A stretch of 41,888 bases of DNA, taken from positions 1 through 41,888 of the forward strand of contig JAILMH010000010.1 of NCBI GenBank assembly GCA_024692715.1. Direction: 5' to 3'. How positions within the stretch are numbered: position 1 is the first letter of the stretch; every line of letters starts with the position of its first letter. The notes beneath the pieces were generated by a model. That model searched no databases. It saw nothing but the letters and a program-made list of their open reading frames with translations, and had not been told where the DNA came from. A program made the translations under genes and the position numbers. Below, one piece after another: positions 31,081 to 38,880 of this stretch. This DNA comes from Lachnospiraceae bacterium. Lineage in GTDB: Bacteria; Bacillota; Clostridia; Lachnospirales; Lachnospiraceae.

Positions 31081-33077
31081 AAAAAGCAGCTAATGTGCTT
31101 ATATTCGGTGGTACAACTGAAGGCAGGAAGGCAGCGGAATTTCTCGATGAGACGGAAATTTCCGGTATTGTATCAGTTGCAACAGAGGCCGGAGCTGAAG
31201 AACTGGAAAACCTTGGGAATATAAGGGTTCTGGTCGGCAGAAGAGATGAGCAGGGAATTGAAAAGCTTATAGAAGAAGAAAAGATCGGGCTGATAATAGA
31301 TGCTGCCCATCCTTTTGCAGAAGAATTAAGGAAAAATATAGCGGCTGCTGCAGTGAACAGCGGAGCCAGTCTTATAAGGCTTAAAAGAGGCACATCAGGC
31401 GGAAATGGTGAAAATTCAACGTACTTTTCAAGTACAGAAGAGTGCGCAGAGGCTCTGAGGGAGATCGATGGAAATATTCTTTTGACCACAGGAAGTAAGA
31501 CCATAAAAGAATATACGGACAGACTTGATGCTGACAGGCTCTATGTGCGTATACTTCCGGTAAATGCGTCAATAGATGCGGTCAAAGAGGCAGGACTGCG
31601 CAATGAACATATAATTGCCATGCAGGGCGTTTTTTCTAAGGAAATGAACAGAGCTCTGATAAGAGAGTTTAATATTAAATGCCTTGTAACAAAGGAAACC
31701 GGAGAGAACGGCGGATTTCCGGAGAAACTGCAGGCGGCCGATGCTGAGGGTATAAAAAGCTATATAATAGCTGACCCTGACGAATCGGAGGGTGTAAGCT
31801 TTGCAGTGCTTAAGAAAATGCTCAAAGAGGAGTATGGCATCAGCAGAAAAAGCGAAGTGGTACTGATAGGAATGGGAAGCGGAGACCCGGATCAGCTTGG
31901 ATCAGCTGCCTGTGAGGCACTGAAAACCGCTGATTTTGTAATCGGTGCCGGAAGGCTTATAGAAGCTGTTTCGGGCAGATTTCAAAAAATAAAGGAATAT
32001 GATCCGGAAAAAATCCTTAATATCATCTTAAAAAGAAATCCCGGAGAGAGAACAGTTGTGCTTTATTCCGGGGATACGGGCTTTTACAGCGGTGCCTCAG
32101 GTCTTATAAAGCTTCTTTCAAAAGAGGGTATAAAGTACAGGATTTTGCCGGGACTTTCAAGTATTCAGCTGCTTTCAGCGCGGAGCGGTATCGCATGGGA
32201 TGATGCGAAGATAGTGAGTATTCATGGACGTGATGCAGATTTTACAGGAGCGGTAAAGGAAAACAGTAAAGTTTTCATGCTCTTGAATAATGCCTCGGAT
32301 GTGAGAAATATTGCTGAGGAGCTTATTTCCGACGGAGTTTATAATGCTGAGATTGTGATCGGGATAAGGCTTGGATATCCTGACGAAAAGGTTGTCAGAG
32401 CAGATATTTCGGAGTGTGCAGGAATGAGCCTTGAAGGGATCGCCTGCTGCTTTATCTTAAATAAAAAGACATATTCTGAGGTCATCACGCCGGGACGGAG
32501 TGACGAAGCTTTTGTTCGTGGAAATGTACCAATGACAAAAAAAGCTGTGAGAGAGCTTTCTGTCTGTGCTTTGAAGCTTAGAAGGGATTCTGTTCTTTGG
32601 GATATTGGAGCCGGAACGGGATCGATATCTGTTGAAACTGCACTTTTGAGCCGAAATATTAAAGTAGTGGCAGTAGAGAGAAATCAAGAAGCAATTGAGC
32701 TGATCAAAGAAAATTGTGTCAAGGCAGGGCTTCACAACGTGGAGGTGGTCGAAGGGGAAGCCCCGGAGGCCCTTAAAGAGCTTGAATGTCCGACGCATGT
32801 TTTTATAGGAGGCAGCGGAGGCCATTTAAGAGAGATACTAAATCTGCTTACGGGCTTTGGGAAACGCATAAGGGTGGTCATTAATGCGGTTAGCCTTGAG
32901 ACGATCTCTGAGACAAAGGAAGTATTGGATACTGTGGAACATACTGATGAATCTGTTGTTCTGGCGCAGATCTCAACAGCGTCTAAGGCCGGAAATTATC
33001 GCCTGATGAGAGCTGAGAATCCGGTCTATGTGGTGTCGTTTGAAATAGGGGGGTATAAATGCATTATCCAAGAATAA
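31077..33077 (+). CDS. cbiJ-cbiE-cbiT: CbiJ-CbiE-CbiT fusion: precorrin-6A reductase and C5,15-methyltransferase/decarboxylase
   Basis: A 666-residue trifunctional protein. Residues of about 1-250: NAD(P)H-dependent (cobalt-)precorrin-6A reductase (FGGTTEGRKAAEF, DAAHPFAEEL, LLTTGSKTIKEY, LVTKETGENGGF). About 260-460: CbiE methyltransferase (IGMGSGDPDQLGSAACEAL, LYSGDTGFYSGA). About 475-666: CbiT SAM-dependent decarboxylating methyltransferase (DIGAGTGSISVETALL, FIGGSGG, INAVSLETI). CbiE-CbiT joining is common (CobL); adding the reductase in one chain lets three successive steps be held together. Start is TTG with GGAG ten bases upstream, overlapping cbiG. GGGGGG near the 3' end serves cbiA. 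Confidence 0.94.
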   Translation: MKKAANVLIFGGTTEGRKAAEFLDETEISGIVSVATEAGAEELENLGNIRVLVGRRDEQGIEKLIEEEKIGLIIDAAHPFAEELRKNIAAAAVNSGASLIRLKRGTSGGNGENSTYFSSTEECAEALREIDGNILLTTGSKTIKEYTDRLDADRLYVRILPVNASIDAVKEAGLRNEHIIAMQGVFSKEMNRALIREFNIKCLVTKETGENGGFPEKLQAADAEGIKSYIIADPDESEGVSFAVLKKMLKEEYGISRKSEVVLIGMGSGDPDQLGSAACEALKTADFVIGAGRLIEAVSGRFQKIKEYDPEKILNIILKRNPGERTVVLYSGDTGFYSGASGLIKLLSKEGIKYRILPGLSSIQLLSARSGIAWDDAKIVSIHGRDADFTGAVKENSKVFMLLNNASDVRNIAEELISDGVYNAEIVIGIRLGYPDEKVVRADISECAGMSLEGIACCFILNKKTYSEVITPGRSDEAFVRGNVPMTKKAVRELSVCALKLRRDSVLWDIGAGTGSISVETALLSRNIKVVAVERNQEAIELIKENCVKAGLHNVEVVEGEAPEALKELECPTHVFIGGSGGHLREILNLLTGFGKRIRVVINAVSLETISETKEVLDTVEHTDESVVLAQISTASKAGNYRLMRAENPVYVVSFEIGGYKCIIQE

Positions 33078-34432
33078 TGGTCGCAGCACCAAAGAGTAAT
33101 TCGGGAAAGACACTTTTGACCTGTCTTCTTATCAAGCTTATGCTTGGAAGTAAGTTCAAGACAGCGGCATTTAAGTGCGGTCCTGATTATATTGATCCTA
33201 TGTTTCATAAAAGGGTTCTTGGAGTTCCGTCGAAAAATCTGGATACGTTCTTTACAGATGTTAAAAAGACGAGAAAGCTCTTCATGGAACACGCGGCAAA
33301 CGTTGATATTTCAATAATTGAGGGCGTGATGGGCCTTTACGACGGCCTTGGAGGTGTGAGTGAAAAGGCTTCTTCTTATGATGTAGCCAGAGCTCTAAGA
33401 TGTCCGATAATTTTTGTATGCGATGTCCACGGAATGGGAGGAACTTCTCTTGCGGCGGAAATAAGGGGCTTCATGGATTATGACAGAGACAACCTTATCA
33501 AGGGAATTTTCCTGAATGGAATAACTGCAGCTTCATATGAGTATGTAAAGAGGCATCTTGAAAGTGAATTGAAGATACCGGTCATTGGATATTTTCCATA
33601 TGATAAAAATCTTAAATTCGATACAAGACACCTTGGCCTTGTCATGCCGGATGAGATCAAAGATCTGAATCTCAAACTGAATATGGCAGCGGGAAATCTT
33701 GCAAGGAATATAAACTTTGAAAAGCTTCTTGAGATCGCACAGGAAGCCGAGGATGTCAACTGGGAAACTCTTCGCCACAGAGTACCTACAAAAGAGCTGG
33801 TCTCAGTCGGTATCGCAGCGGATGAGGTATTCAGATTTTATTACGAGGATAACCTTAATATACTGAGAGATTTTGGCTGTAAGCTTGTTCCGTTTTCTCC
33901 ACTGCATGATAAAGAGATACCTAAGGGGCTGCAGGGCCTTATCTTTTACGGAGGTTATCCAGAGCTTTATGCGAAGCAGCTTTCTGAAAATACGAGCATG
34001 ATGGATTCCATAAGAAGGGCTATAGCTGCGAATATGCCTACTATCGCTGAATGCGGCGGCTTCATGTATCTGGGGGATTCTATTGAAGCAGAGGACGGAA
34101 AAGAGTATCCGATGGTCGGAGCTGTACATTCAAAGTTCTTTAATACAGGGCATTTAGTACGGTTCGGTTATATGAGCGTTTCAGAAAAAGAGGATTCATT
34201 CCTTGGAAACGGTCGTGCGATACGCGGACATGAGTTCCATTATTATAATGGAACGGAAAATGGCGGAGACTGTGTTGCATATAAGCCGATCAGGGCAAAG
34301 ACCTGGGATTGTGTTTTTGTAGATGATTATCACTGGTGGGGCTGGCCTCATCTTTATTATTCATCATGTCCGTCCTATGCGGAAAATTTCATCCGTAAGT
34401 GCCGGAGGTTTGATAGTGAAAAACTCGAGTAA
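33059..34432 (+). CDS. cbiA: Cobyrinate a,c-diamide synthase
   Basis: Glutamine-dependent amidation of the a and c side chains of cobyrinate. Signatures: VAAPKSNSGKTLLTCLLI (P-loop variant), FKCGPDYIDPMFH, EGVMGLYDG, SSYDVARAL, and a glutaminase domain with AECGGFMYLGD (Cys about 331) and RGHEFHYY. Length 457 is normal. It overlaps the previous gene by 19 bases with a GGGGGG site, and its end overlaps the Cys-rich gene. A/T-rich sequence follows the operon. Confidence 0.95.
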   Translation: MHYPRIMVAAPKSNSGKTLLTCLLIKLMLGSKFKTAAFKCGPDYIDPMFHKRVLGVPSKNLDTFFTDVKKTRKLFMEHAANVDISIIEGVMGLYDGLGGVSEKASSYDVARALRCPIIFVCDVHGMGGTSLAAEIRGFMDYDRDNLIKGIFLNGITAASYEYVKRHLESELKIPVIGYFPYDKNLKFDTRHLGLVMPDEIKDLNLKLNMAAGNLARNINFEKLLEIAQEAEDVNWETLRHRVPTKELVSVGIAADEVFRFYYEDNLNILRDFGCKLVPFSPLHDKEIPKGLQGLIFYGGYPELYAKQLSENTSMMDSIRRAIAANMPTIAECGGFMYLGDSIEAEDGKEYPMVGAVHSKFFNTGHLVRFGYMSVSEKEDSFLGNGRAIRGHEFHYYNGTENGGDCVAYKPIRAKTWDCVFVDDYHWWGWPHLYYSSCPSYAENFIRKCRRFDSEKLE

Positions 34433-34667
34433 ATTTTTCGAGAACAGAGATTGTAAGTTTTTTCCCTGCCATAAGCTGGAGGGAGATTTCAACTGTTTAT
34501 TTTGTTATTGCCCATTGTATTTTTTAGATTCTTGTCCCGGAAGTCATACGTGGATCGAAAGAGATGGATATAAGATCAAAAACTGTATAGACTGTACCTG
34601 GCCGCACAGGCCGGAAAATTATGATATCATGATGACCATTCTAAAAAATAAATGTAGAAAAAATTAA
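34416..34667 (+). CDS. Cysteine-rich small-domain protein (84 aa)
   Basis: An 84-residue protein matching what I recall as the 'Cys-rich small domain' family (Pfam PF04071), often beside corrinoid genes: FFENRDCKFFPCHK, FNCLFCYCPLYFLDSC, NCIDCTWPHRPENYD. Nine cysteines before the tail plus His give a probable metal site, perhaps zinc, cobalt or Fe-S. The GTG start at 34416 is fixed by GGAGG seven bases upstream, inside the end of cbiA. It is the last gene of the corrinoid operon. Its role is unknown; metal delivery or corrinoid handling is inference. Confidence 0.8.
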   Translation: MKNSSKFFENRDCKFFPCHKLEGDFNCLFCYCPLYFLDSCPGSHTWIERDGYKIKNCIDCTWPHRPENYDIMMTILKNKCRKN

Positions 34668-34725
34668 AAAAAGGGAAAGTTTCATCAAAATGCCCTCATG
34701 GATTGAACATAGAACATTTGAAACG

Positions 34726-34755
34726 TTGTTTTATTATAATTCACTATGGTATACT
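34726..34755 (+). promoter_or_regulatory. Promoter of the mecA / corrinoid-activation operon
   Basis: TTGTTT (34726-34731), 18-bp spacer, TATACT (34750-34755). The start near 34762 gives an ~80-base leader in which CCGTAA (34805-34810) can pair with TTACGG (34822-34827) just before the ribosome site. Confidence 0.6.
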
Positions 34756-34841
34756 TAAATCACGAAGTACAGCATTTTATGCGGCTTATAAAGGTTGTAT
34801 GTAACCGTAATTGTAGTTTTTTTACGGAGAGGAAGCTGCCG

Positions 34842-35666
34842 ATGAAATTTACTAAACTTAACAAAACAGACATCAGATGCGTCCTTACTGAACAGGAGCT
34901 TTTCGATAATGGTCTAAATCTGGATGATATCATGGCAAAGACAGAAGCCACCAAAAGGTTTTTCAGACAGATCATGGACCAGGCAGCCTTAAAGCTGGGG
35001 ATTATCAGAGAAGACGGAATTCGTATGGCATCTGCGCAGATCAGTGTACTGGAAGACAGAAGTATTTCTATCGTTTTTCATGAAGCTGACCTTGAGGATG
35101 CACTCAAGCACGTAACAGGAGGAGATCCTAAAAAAGCGGCACAGCTTAAGGACAGGATCAATGAGGTGGTTCAAAACCAGAAGGATAAGATCCCGGAACT
35201 TCCGATATCGATGAAGAGAGAGTTGCTCGATATGATGGAAGAACAGCTTAAACTCGACGGTGGAGGATCAACTGAAGCATTGAGTGAGATACGCAGGCTC
35301 AGGACGGAGCTTGATGAGCAGGAAGAAGATGAAGAAAACAAGGATATTATTTCGCAGATAAAAGAGAGAGTAAATAAATCCTTTGTTATCAGGTTTGAGA
35401 CACTTGAGGATTGTATTGGATATGCTAAGGCATGTACAGTAAAAAGAAAGATAGTCAGCAGGCTATATAAGTTCGTTCAGGACGAAGCCTATTACATGTT
35501 TGTTCTGCACAGTGTTCTTCCGGACAATATGTACGAAAGCATAATGAACATAGCATGTGAATTCGGTGAGGTCGTTACATTAAGACCCGCAGCAAGGCAG
35601 TTCCTGATTGAAAATAGTGATGTGATAATTGCAGACATGGCTATCAGAACACTCAGGGAAATCTAA
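34842..35666 (+). CDS. mecA: MecA-family adaptor protein
   Basis: Adaptor that in Bacillus delivers substrates such as ComK to ClpC-ClpP. The N-terminal domain (MKFTKLNKTDIRCVLTEQEL, EATKRFFRQIMDQA) and the C-terminal domain (FVIRFETLEDCIGYAKAC, SRLYKFVQDEAYYMFV, ADMAIRTLREI) match MecA, separated by a charged linker with about 60 Glu/Asp/Lys-rich residues. Length 274 against ~220 in Bacillus, the extra length being in the linker. The start was moved to 34842 because GAGAGGAAG lies just upstream; the longer frame starts inside the -10 region. Five bases separate it from the next, corrinoid-related, gene, so they are likely one operon. Confidence 0.85.
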   Translation: MKFTKLNKTDIRCVLTEQELFDNGLNLDDIMAKTEATKRFFRQIMDQAALKLGIIREDGIRMASAQISVLEDRSISIVFHEADLEDALKHVTGGDPKKAAQLKDRINEVVQNQKDKIPELPISMKRELLDMMEEQLKLDGGGSTEALSEIRRLRTELDEQEEDEENKDIISQIKERVNKSFVIRFETLEDCIGYAKACTVKRKIVSRLYKFVQDEAYYMFVLHSVLPDNMYESIMNIACEFGEVVTLRPAARQFLIENSDVIIADMAIRTLREI

Positions 35667-35671
35667 TTAAA

Positions 35672-36304
35672 ATGAGAATATGGAGCTATAAAGAACCGTC
35701 TGCCGTGTGCAGTACGGTTCTTGCTATGATAGGATGTAAAAAGACAGATCCCTCATATGATGAGTTTGTGAGAACCTTTGCTGAAGTCAGAGATGAAGCA
35801 TTGGAGACTCTTGATATAAAAGCCGGAGCCATAAGGGCTGCGATACCTGCAGATTTTCCAAAGTCCGGAATCTTATATGGCAAAGATCTGATCTTCTTTA
35901 TGATAACAGCAGGTCGTAGAATAAGTGATCTGGCTGAAAAATATATGGATGAGGGCGAATATATTAAGGGCATGATCATCAGCGGAATTGCGGATGAATG
36001 CCTTTTTTCGTGTGAAAAAGAAGCATTTAAGGATATTGAAAAATATGCAAGAATAAATAATATTGGAATAGAGGGAATATTTGATGCACCGAAGGATTAC
36101 AGTTTATCTTTGCATAAGCTGATCTCCTTCAGGCTAAAGGCACGGGAAAATTTAGGAATAACACTGACTGAAGGTGATATGCTTGAACCGGTCAAAAGCT
36201 ATGCCTGTGCACTGGTACTGACTAAAGATACAGAAAAAATGGTGATCCATCATTCATGCAATAATTGTACATTGAAGGAATGCGCATATCGTAATGGAAC
36301 GTGA
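35672..36304 (+). CDS. Methionine synthase activation-domain-like protein with altered SAM motif
   Basis: A 210-residue stand-alone relative of the reactivation domain of B12-dependent methionine synthase (MetH): the helical core (AGRRISDLAEKYMDEGEYIKG, IISGIADEC), GITLTEGDMLEPVKSYACAL, and a C-terminal CNNCTLKECAYR cysteine cluster typical of the free-standing clostridial form. The activation domain of MetH binds SAM through an R-x-x-x-G-Y type motif (RPAPGY in E. coli; SPGYGD in many free-standing forms). At the equivalent place this protein reads APKDYSLSLH, so the motif seems lost. It overlaps the RACE gene by 11 bases. Probably helps reactivate a corrinoid protein, perhaps without methylating it. 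Confidence 0.7.
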   Translation: MRIWSYKEPSAVCSTVLAMIGCKKTDPSYDEFVRTFAEVRDEALETLDIKAGAIRAAIPADFPKSGILYGKDLIFFMITAGRRISDLAEKYMDEGEYIKGMIISGIADECLFSCEKEAFKDIEKYARINNIGIEGIFDAPKDYSLSLHKLISFRLKARENLGITLTEGDMLEPVKSYACALVLTKDTEKMVIHHSCNNCTLKECAYRNGT

Positions 36305-37769
36305 AGATGTCGAAATAAAATGGAATAAAGAACGGGTCATAAAGGGAAAAAAGGGTCGGAGACTTCTTGATACTTTAAGAGATAACGGGGTGTTTATTTC
36401 TGCGCCGTGCGGCGGAAACGGGACCTGTGGAAAGTGCAGAGTTAATGTCGACGGTGAAAGCTTTCTGGCATGTGATTATATTCTGGAAAGGGATATAGAG
36501 GCCTTCCCGGAGCTTTCAGAGGAGAACATGCAGGCCGTATCTGCGGAATATGAAAGTAAAGCTGATATCAGGCTGCCCGGGCTTGCGATAGATCTTGGGA
36601 CAACGACTATAGCCCTGGCTGTAGTGGATATTTCTGACGGAAGGATAGTCGGGTCAGAGAGCTGCATCAATCATCAACGGAGCTTTGGTGCTGATGTGAT
36701 CTCGAGAATAGATGCAGCAGTCTCAGGGAGGGCTATGCTGCTCAGAAGCACAGTTCAGAAGGATATTCTCAATGAAGCCGGGCTTCTTATGGAAAAGACC
36801 GGCAGCGGACTTGGGACATTAAAAAAAATTGTCATTTCGGGAAATACCACAATGCTTCAGCTGCTTATGGGATGGCCTGCAGATGGTCTTGCGGCATATC
36901 CTTTTTCTCCGTTTAGGATCGAGGGCGGAATATTTTCCTTTAACGAAGTTTTTAATTCTTCTGAAAGCGATGCAGAAGTGATGATACTTCCCGGAGTAAG
37001 TGCTTTTGTCGGAGCGGACATAGTTTCCGGGGCAGAGAATACTGGCATTGCAAAGTCTGAAAGTATGCGGGCTCTGATAGATCTTGGAACCAATGGAGAA
37101 ATGGTCGTCGGAAATTCTGAAAAGCTTTGGGTGACTTCTACGGCAGCGGGCCCTGCGTTTGAAGGAGGAAATCTTCGCTATGGAATGCCCGGAGTCAGCG
37201 GTGCGATCAGTCATGTAAATTTTGAAAATGGGAAATGCGCTGTCCAAACCATAGGTGGTGGCGAAGCAAAGGGAATCTGTGGCTCCGGTCTCGTTGAGGC
37301 TGTTTACGAATTGCGAAAAAACGATATAATAGATCGAAACGGGATTTTTGCAGACGAGTACTCAAAGGGATATCCGCTGAGCTTCGGAGCAAGGGATATT
37401 TATATAACCCAGGGCGATATCCAGGAATTCTTGCTGGCGAAAGCTGCGATAAGGACGGGCTTTGAAATTTTGCTCATGAAGGCCGGGTTAAAGGCGGAGG
37501 AGCTTGCAGATATTTATATAGCCGGGGGCTTCGGCTTTTTCCTTGACTTAGAGAAGGCAGCGGGGATAGGACTTTTGCCGGCAGAACTTAAGAAAAAAAT
37601 GAAAGCTGTGGGAAACAGCTCTCTTAAGGGTGCTGTGGATGCTCTCTCTAGCTGGCCGGCAGCAGAATTCGGAGAGACTGCGGCGAAAGCAGAAAGCTTC
37701 GAGCTTGCAGAAATTTCTGAGTTTAATGAAAGATATATAGAAAATATGAGGCTTGATATAAGTGAATAA
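36294..37769 (+). CDS. RACE-type ASKHA corrinoid activator with [2Fe-2S] domain (DUF4445)
   Basis: Reductive activator of corrinoid-dependent proteins. Residues of about 30-75 form a ferredoxin-like [2Fe-2S] domain with cysteines in APCGGNGTCGKCRV and a fourth in FLACDY. Residues of about 97-480 form an ASKHA ATPase: AIDLGTTTIALAVVDISDG, VISGNTTMLQLLMG, LIDLGTNGEMVVGN, GICGSGLVEAVYEL and IYIAGGFGFFLDLEKA. Such proteins couple ATP hydrolysis to reduction of Co(II) to Co(I). At 491 residues it is shorter than RamA-type proteins, lacking part of the linker between the ferredoxin and ASKHA parts. It overlaps genes on both sides, so a three- or four-gene unit is made together. Target corrinoid protein is not in the window. 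Confidence 0.9.
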   Translation: MEREDVEIKWNKERVIKGKKGRRLLDTLRDNGVFISAPCGGNGTCGKCRVNVDGESFLACDYILERDIEAFPELSEENMQAVSAEYESKADIRLPGLAIDLGTTTIALAVVDISDGRIVGSESCINHQRSFGADVISRIDAAVSGRAMLLRSTVQKDILNEAGLLMEKTGSGLGTLKKIVISGNTTMLQLLMGWPADGLAAYPFSPFRIEGGIFSFNEVFNSSESDAEVMILPGVSAFVGADIVSGAENTGIAKSESMRALIDLGTNGEMVVGNSEKLWVTSTAAGPAFEGGNLRYGMPGVSGAISHVNFENGKCAVQTIGGGEAKGICGSGLVEAVYELRKNDIIDRNGIFADEYSKGYPLSFGARDIYITQGDIQEFLLAKAAIRTGFEILLMKAGLKAEELADIYIAGGFGFFLDLEKAAGIGLLPAELKKKMKAVGNSSLKGAVDALSSWPAAEFGETAAKAESFELAEISEFNERYIENMRLDISE

Positions 37770-38445
37770 GGAAAAGACAGAGATACAGATAAATGCTGAA
37801 AGAGCGATAATCAAGAGCCAGAGAAAGGAACTCTGGACAAAATATGTAAAAGCGGTAAAGCACTACGGGCTTCTCGATGATGGAGATGTGATAGCACTTG
37901 ACATAGATGGAAGCAGTAATGCCTTTTTGACGGCAAAGCTTTTTCATGAGATGCAGATGCATGGGACAAATAATTTCAAGGTGAAATATTTTCTGAAGGA
38001 TAAAAGTGAAGAAACCGTAAAAATGGCTGAAAGCCTCGGGATAATTCTGGAACCGGATACTTCAGAAAGAGCTGAGTGCAATAAAACTGCCGGGGTTGAA
38101 AGCCATGATGATGTCATCGCATCTATACTTTCAGGGATGATATATGAGGGAAGAGTTTCCTCTATAATGCCAAGATGCACGGAAGAGGATGGCGAAGTGA
38201 TAAGACCGCTTTATTTAATAAGAGATGAATTTATTGATAAATGGGCTTTTTCAAGTGGGATCAATGCACCCCGCCACATCGTGTCGGAATTGATCGAGAA
38301 TACCAAGAAGCTGGTAGAAGGGTTGAAGGAGACCAATCAGTTTGTTGAGTCAAATATCTTTAGAAGTATGGAGAATGTCCATGTAGACACGCTTATAGGC
38401 TATATGAGGAATGGAGAAAAAGAATCTTTTCTTGATAATTACTGA
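37762..38445 (+). CDS. TtcA-like protein lacking the PP-loop (probable pseudoenzyme)
   Basis: A 227-residue protein whose C-terminal half follows TtcA-type tRNA thiolases: SHDDVIASILSGMIYEGRVS, VIRPLYLIRDEFIDKW, NIFRSMENVHVDTLIGYM and the final SFLDNY. The PP-loop, SGGKDS in active members, reads DIDGSSNAF (residues 47-55), the catalytic CxxC-bearing segment is deleted, and GHHxDD is changed to ESHDD. It is about 60 residues shorter than the family. ATP pyrophosphatase and thiolation activity are therefore unlikely. GTG start with GAGG ten bases upstream; overlaps the RACE gene by eight bases. A structural, regulatory or new catalytic role in the corrinoid-activation unit is inference. Confidence 0.75.
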   Translation: MNKEKTEIQINAERAIIKSQRKELWTKYVKAVKHYGLLDDGDVIALDIDGSSNAFLTAKLFHEMQMHGTNNFKVKYFLKDKSEETVKMAESLGIILEPDTSERAECNKTAGVESHDDVIASILSGMIYEGRVSSIMPRCTEEDGEVIRPLYLIRDEFIDKWAFSSGINAPRHIVSELIENTKKLVEGLKETNQFVESNIFRSMENVHVDTLIGYMRNGEKESFLDNY

Positions 38446-38451
38446 AAGACC

Positions 38452-38480
38452 TTGCATGGCTTAAAGAATCGTGATAAAAT
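38452..38480 (+). promoter_or_regulatory. Sigma-A-type promoter of rpmE
   Basis: TTGCAT (38452-38457), 17-bp spacer, TAAAAT (38475-38480). The first residues of the promoter lie just after the preceding stop codon. Confidence 0.8.
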
Positions 38481-38486
38481 TGAAAA

Positions 38487-38575
38487 GCTGTTGGTGATTC
38501 TATGCTTAAATCACCGAAAATTTTATTTTGATAGAGCCGCGGGTTAGAAATCTACGGCGGGAAAGGGAACACAAA
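38487..38575 (+). promoter_or_regulatory. Structured rpmE leader, possible L31 autoregulatory element
   Basis: The leader holds GGTGATT (38493-38499) paired with AATCACC (38509-38515) followed by a U-rich stretch, and a second hairpin with CCGC (38537-38540) and GCGG (38557-38560) just before the ribosome site AAAGGGA. L31 leaders in Firmicutes are known to bind the protein; identity with those motifs was not tested. Confidence 0.45.
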
Positions 38576-38779
38576 ATGAGAGAAGAAATCCAGCCAAAAT
38601 ATTATCAGGCAACTGTAACATGCAACTGCGGTAACACATTCGTTACTGGTTCTACAAAGCCTGAGATTCACGTAGAAATTTGTTCTAAGTGCCATCCGTT
38701 CTACACAGGACAGCAGAAGGCTCTCCGTACTGATGGACGTATCGAGAGATTCAACAAGAAGTACGGCATGAATAAGTAA
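38576..38779 (+). CDS. rpmE: 50S ribosomal protein L31
   Basis: Ribosomal protein of 67 residues, zinc-binding form: cysteines in TCNCGNTF and [13 protein letters not shown]. The start [10 protein letters not shown] matches the usual N-terminus and has AAAGGGA upstream; the longer frame from 38528 is in the leader. It stands first in a conserved clostridial order with DUF1385, prmC and prfA. A long hairpin follows. Confidence 0.96.
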   Translation: MREEIQPKYYQATVTCNCGNTFVTGSTKPEIHVEICSKCHPFYTGQQKALRTDGRIERFNKKYGMNK

Positions 38780-38814
38780 TTAATGAAGTGATTTTATTGA
38801 GTCACTCATTAGCG

Positions 38815-38856
38815 AAACCGCTTGGGCTCATGAGGGCTCAGGCGGTTTATCTTTTA
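38815..38856 (+). terminator. Hairpin terminator after rpmE
   Basis: AAACCGCTTGGGCTC (38815-38829) pairs over 15 bp (some G-U) with GGGCTCAGGCGGTTT (38834-38848), ATGA loop, tail ATCTTTT. An extra hairpin lies at 38782-38810. Downstream genes may be reached by read-through, since no clear promoter follows. Confidence 0.7.
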
Positions 38857-38880
38857 AATAGATATTTATAAGGAGTATTA

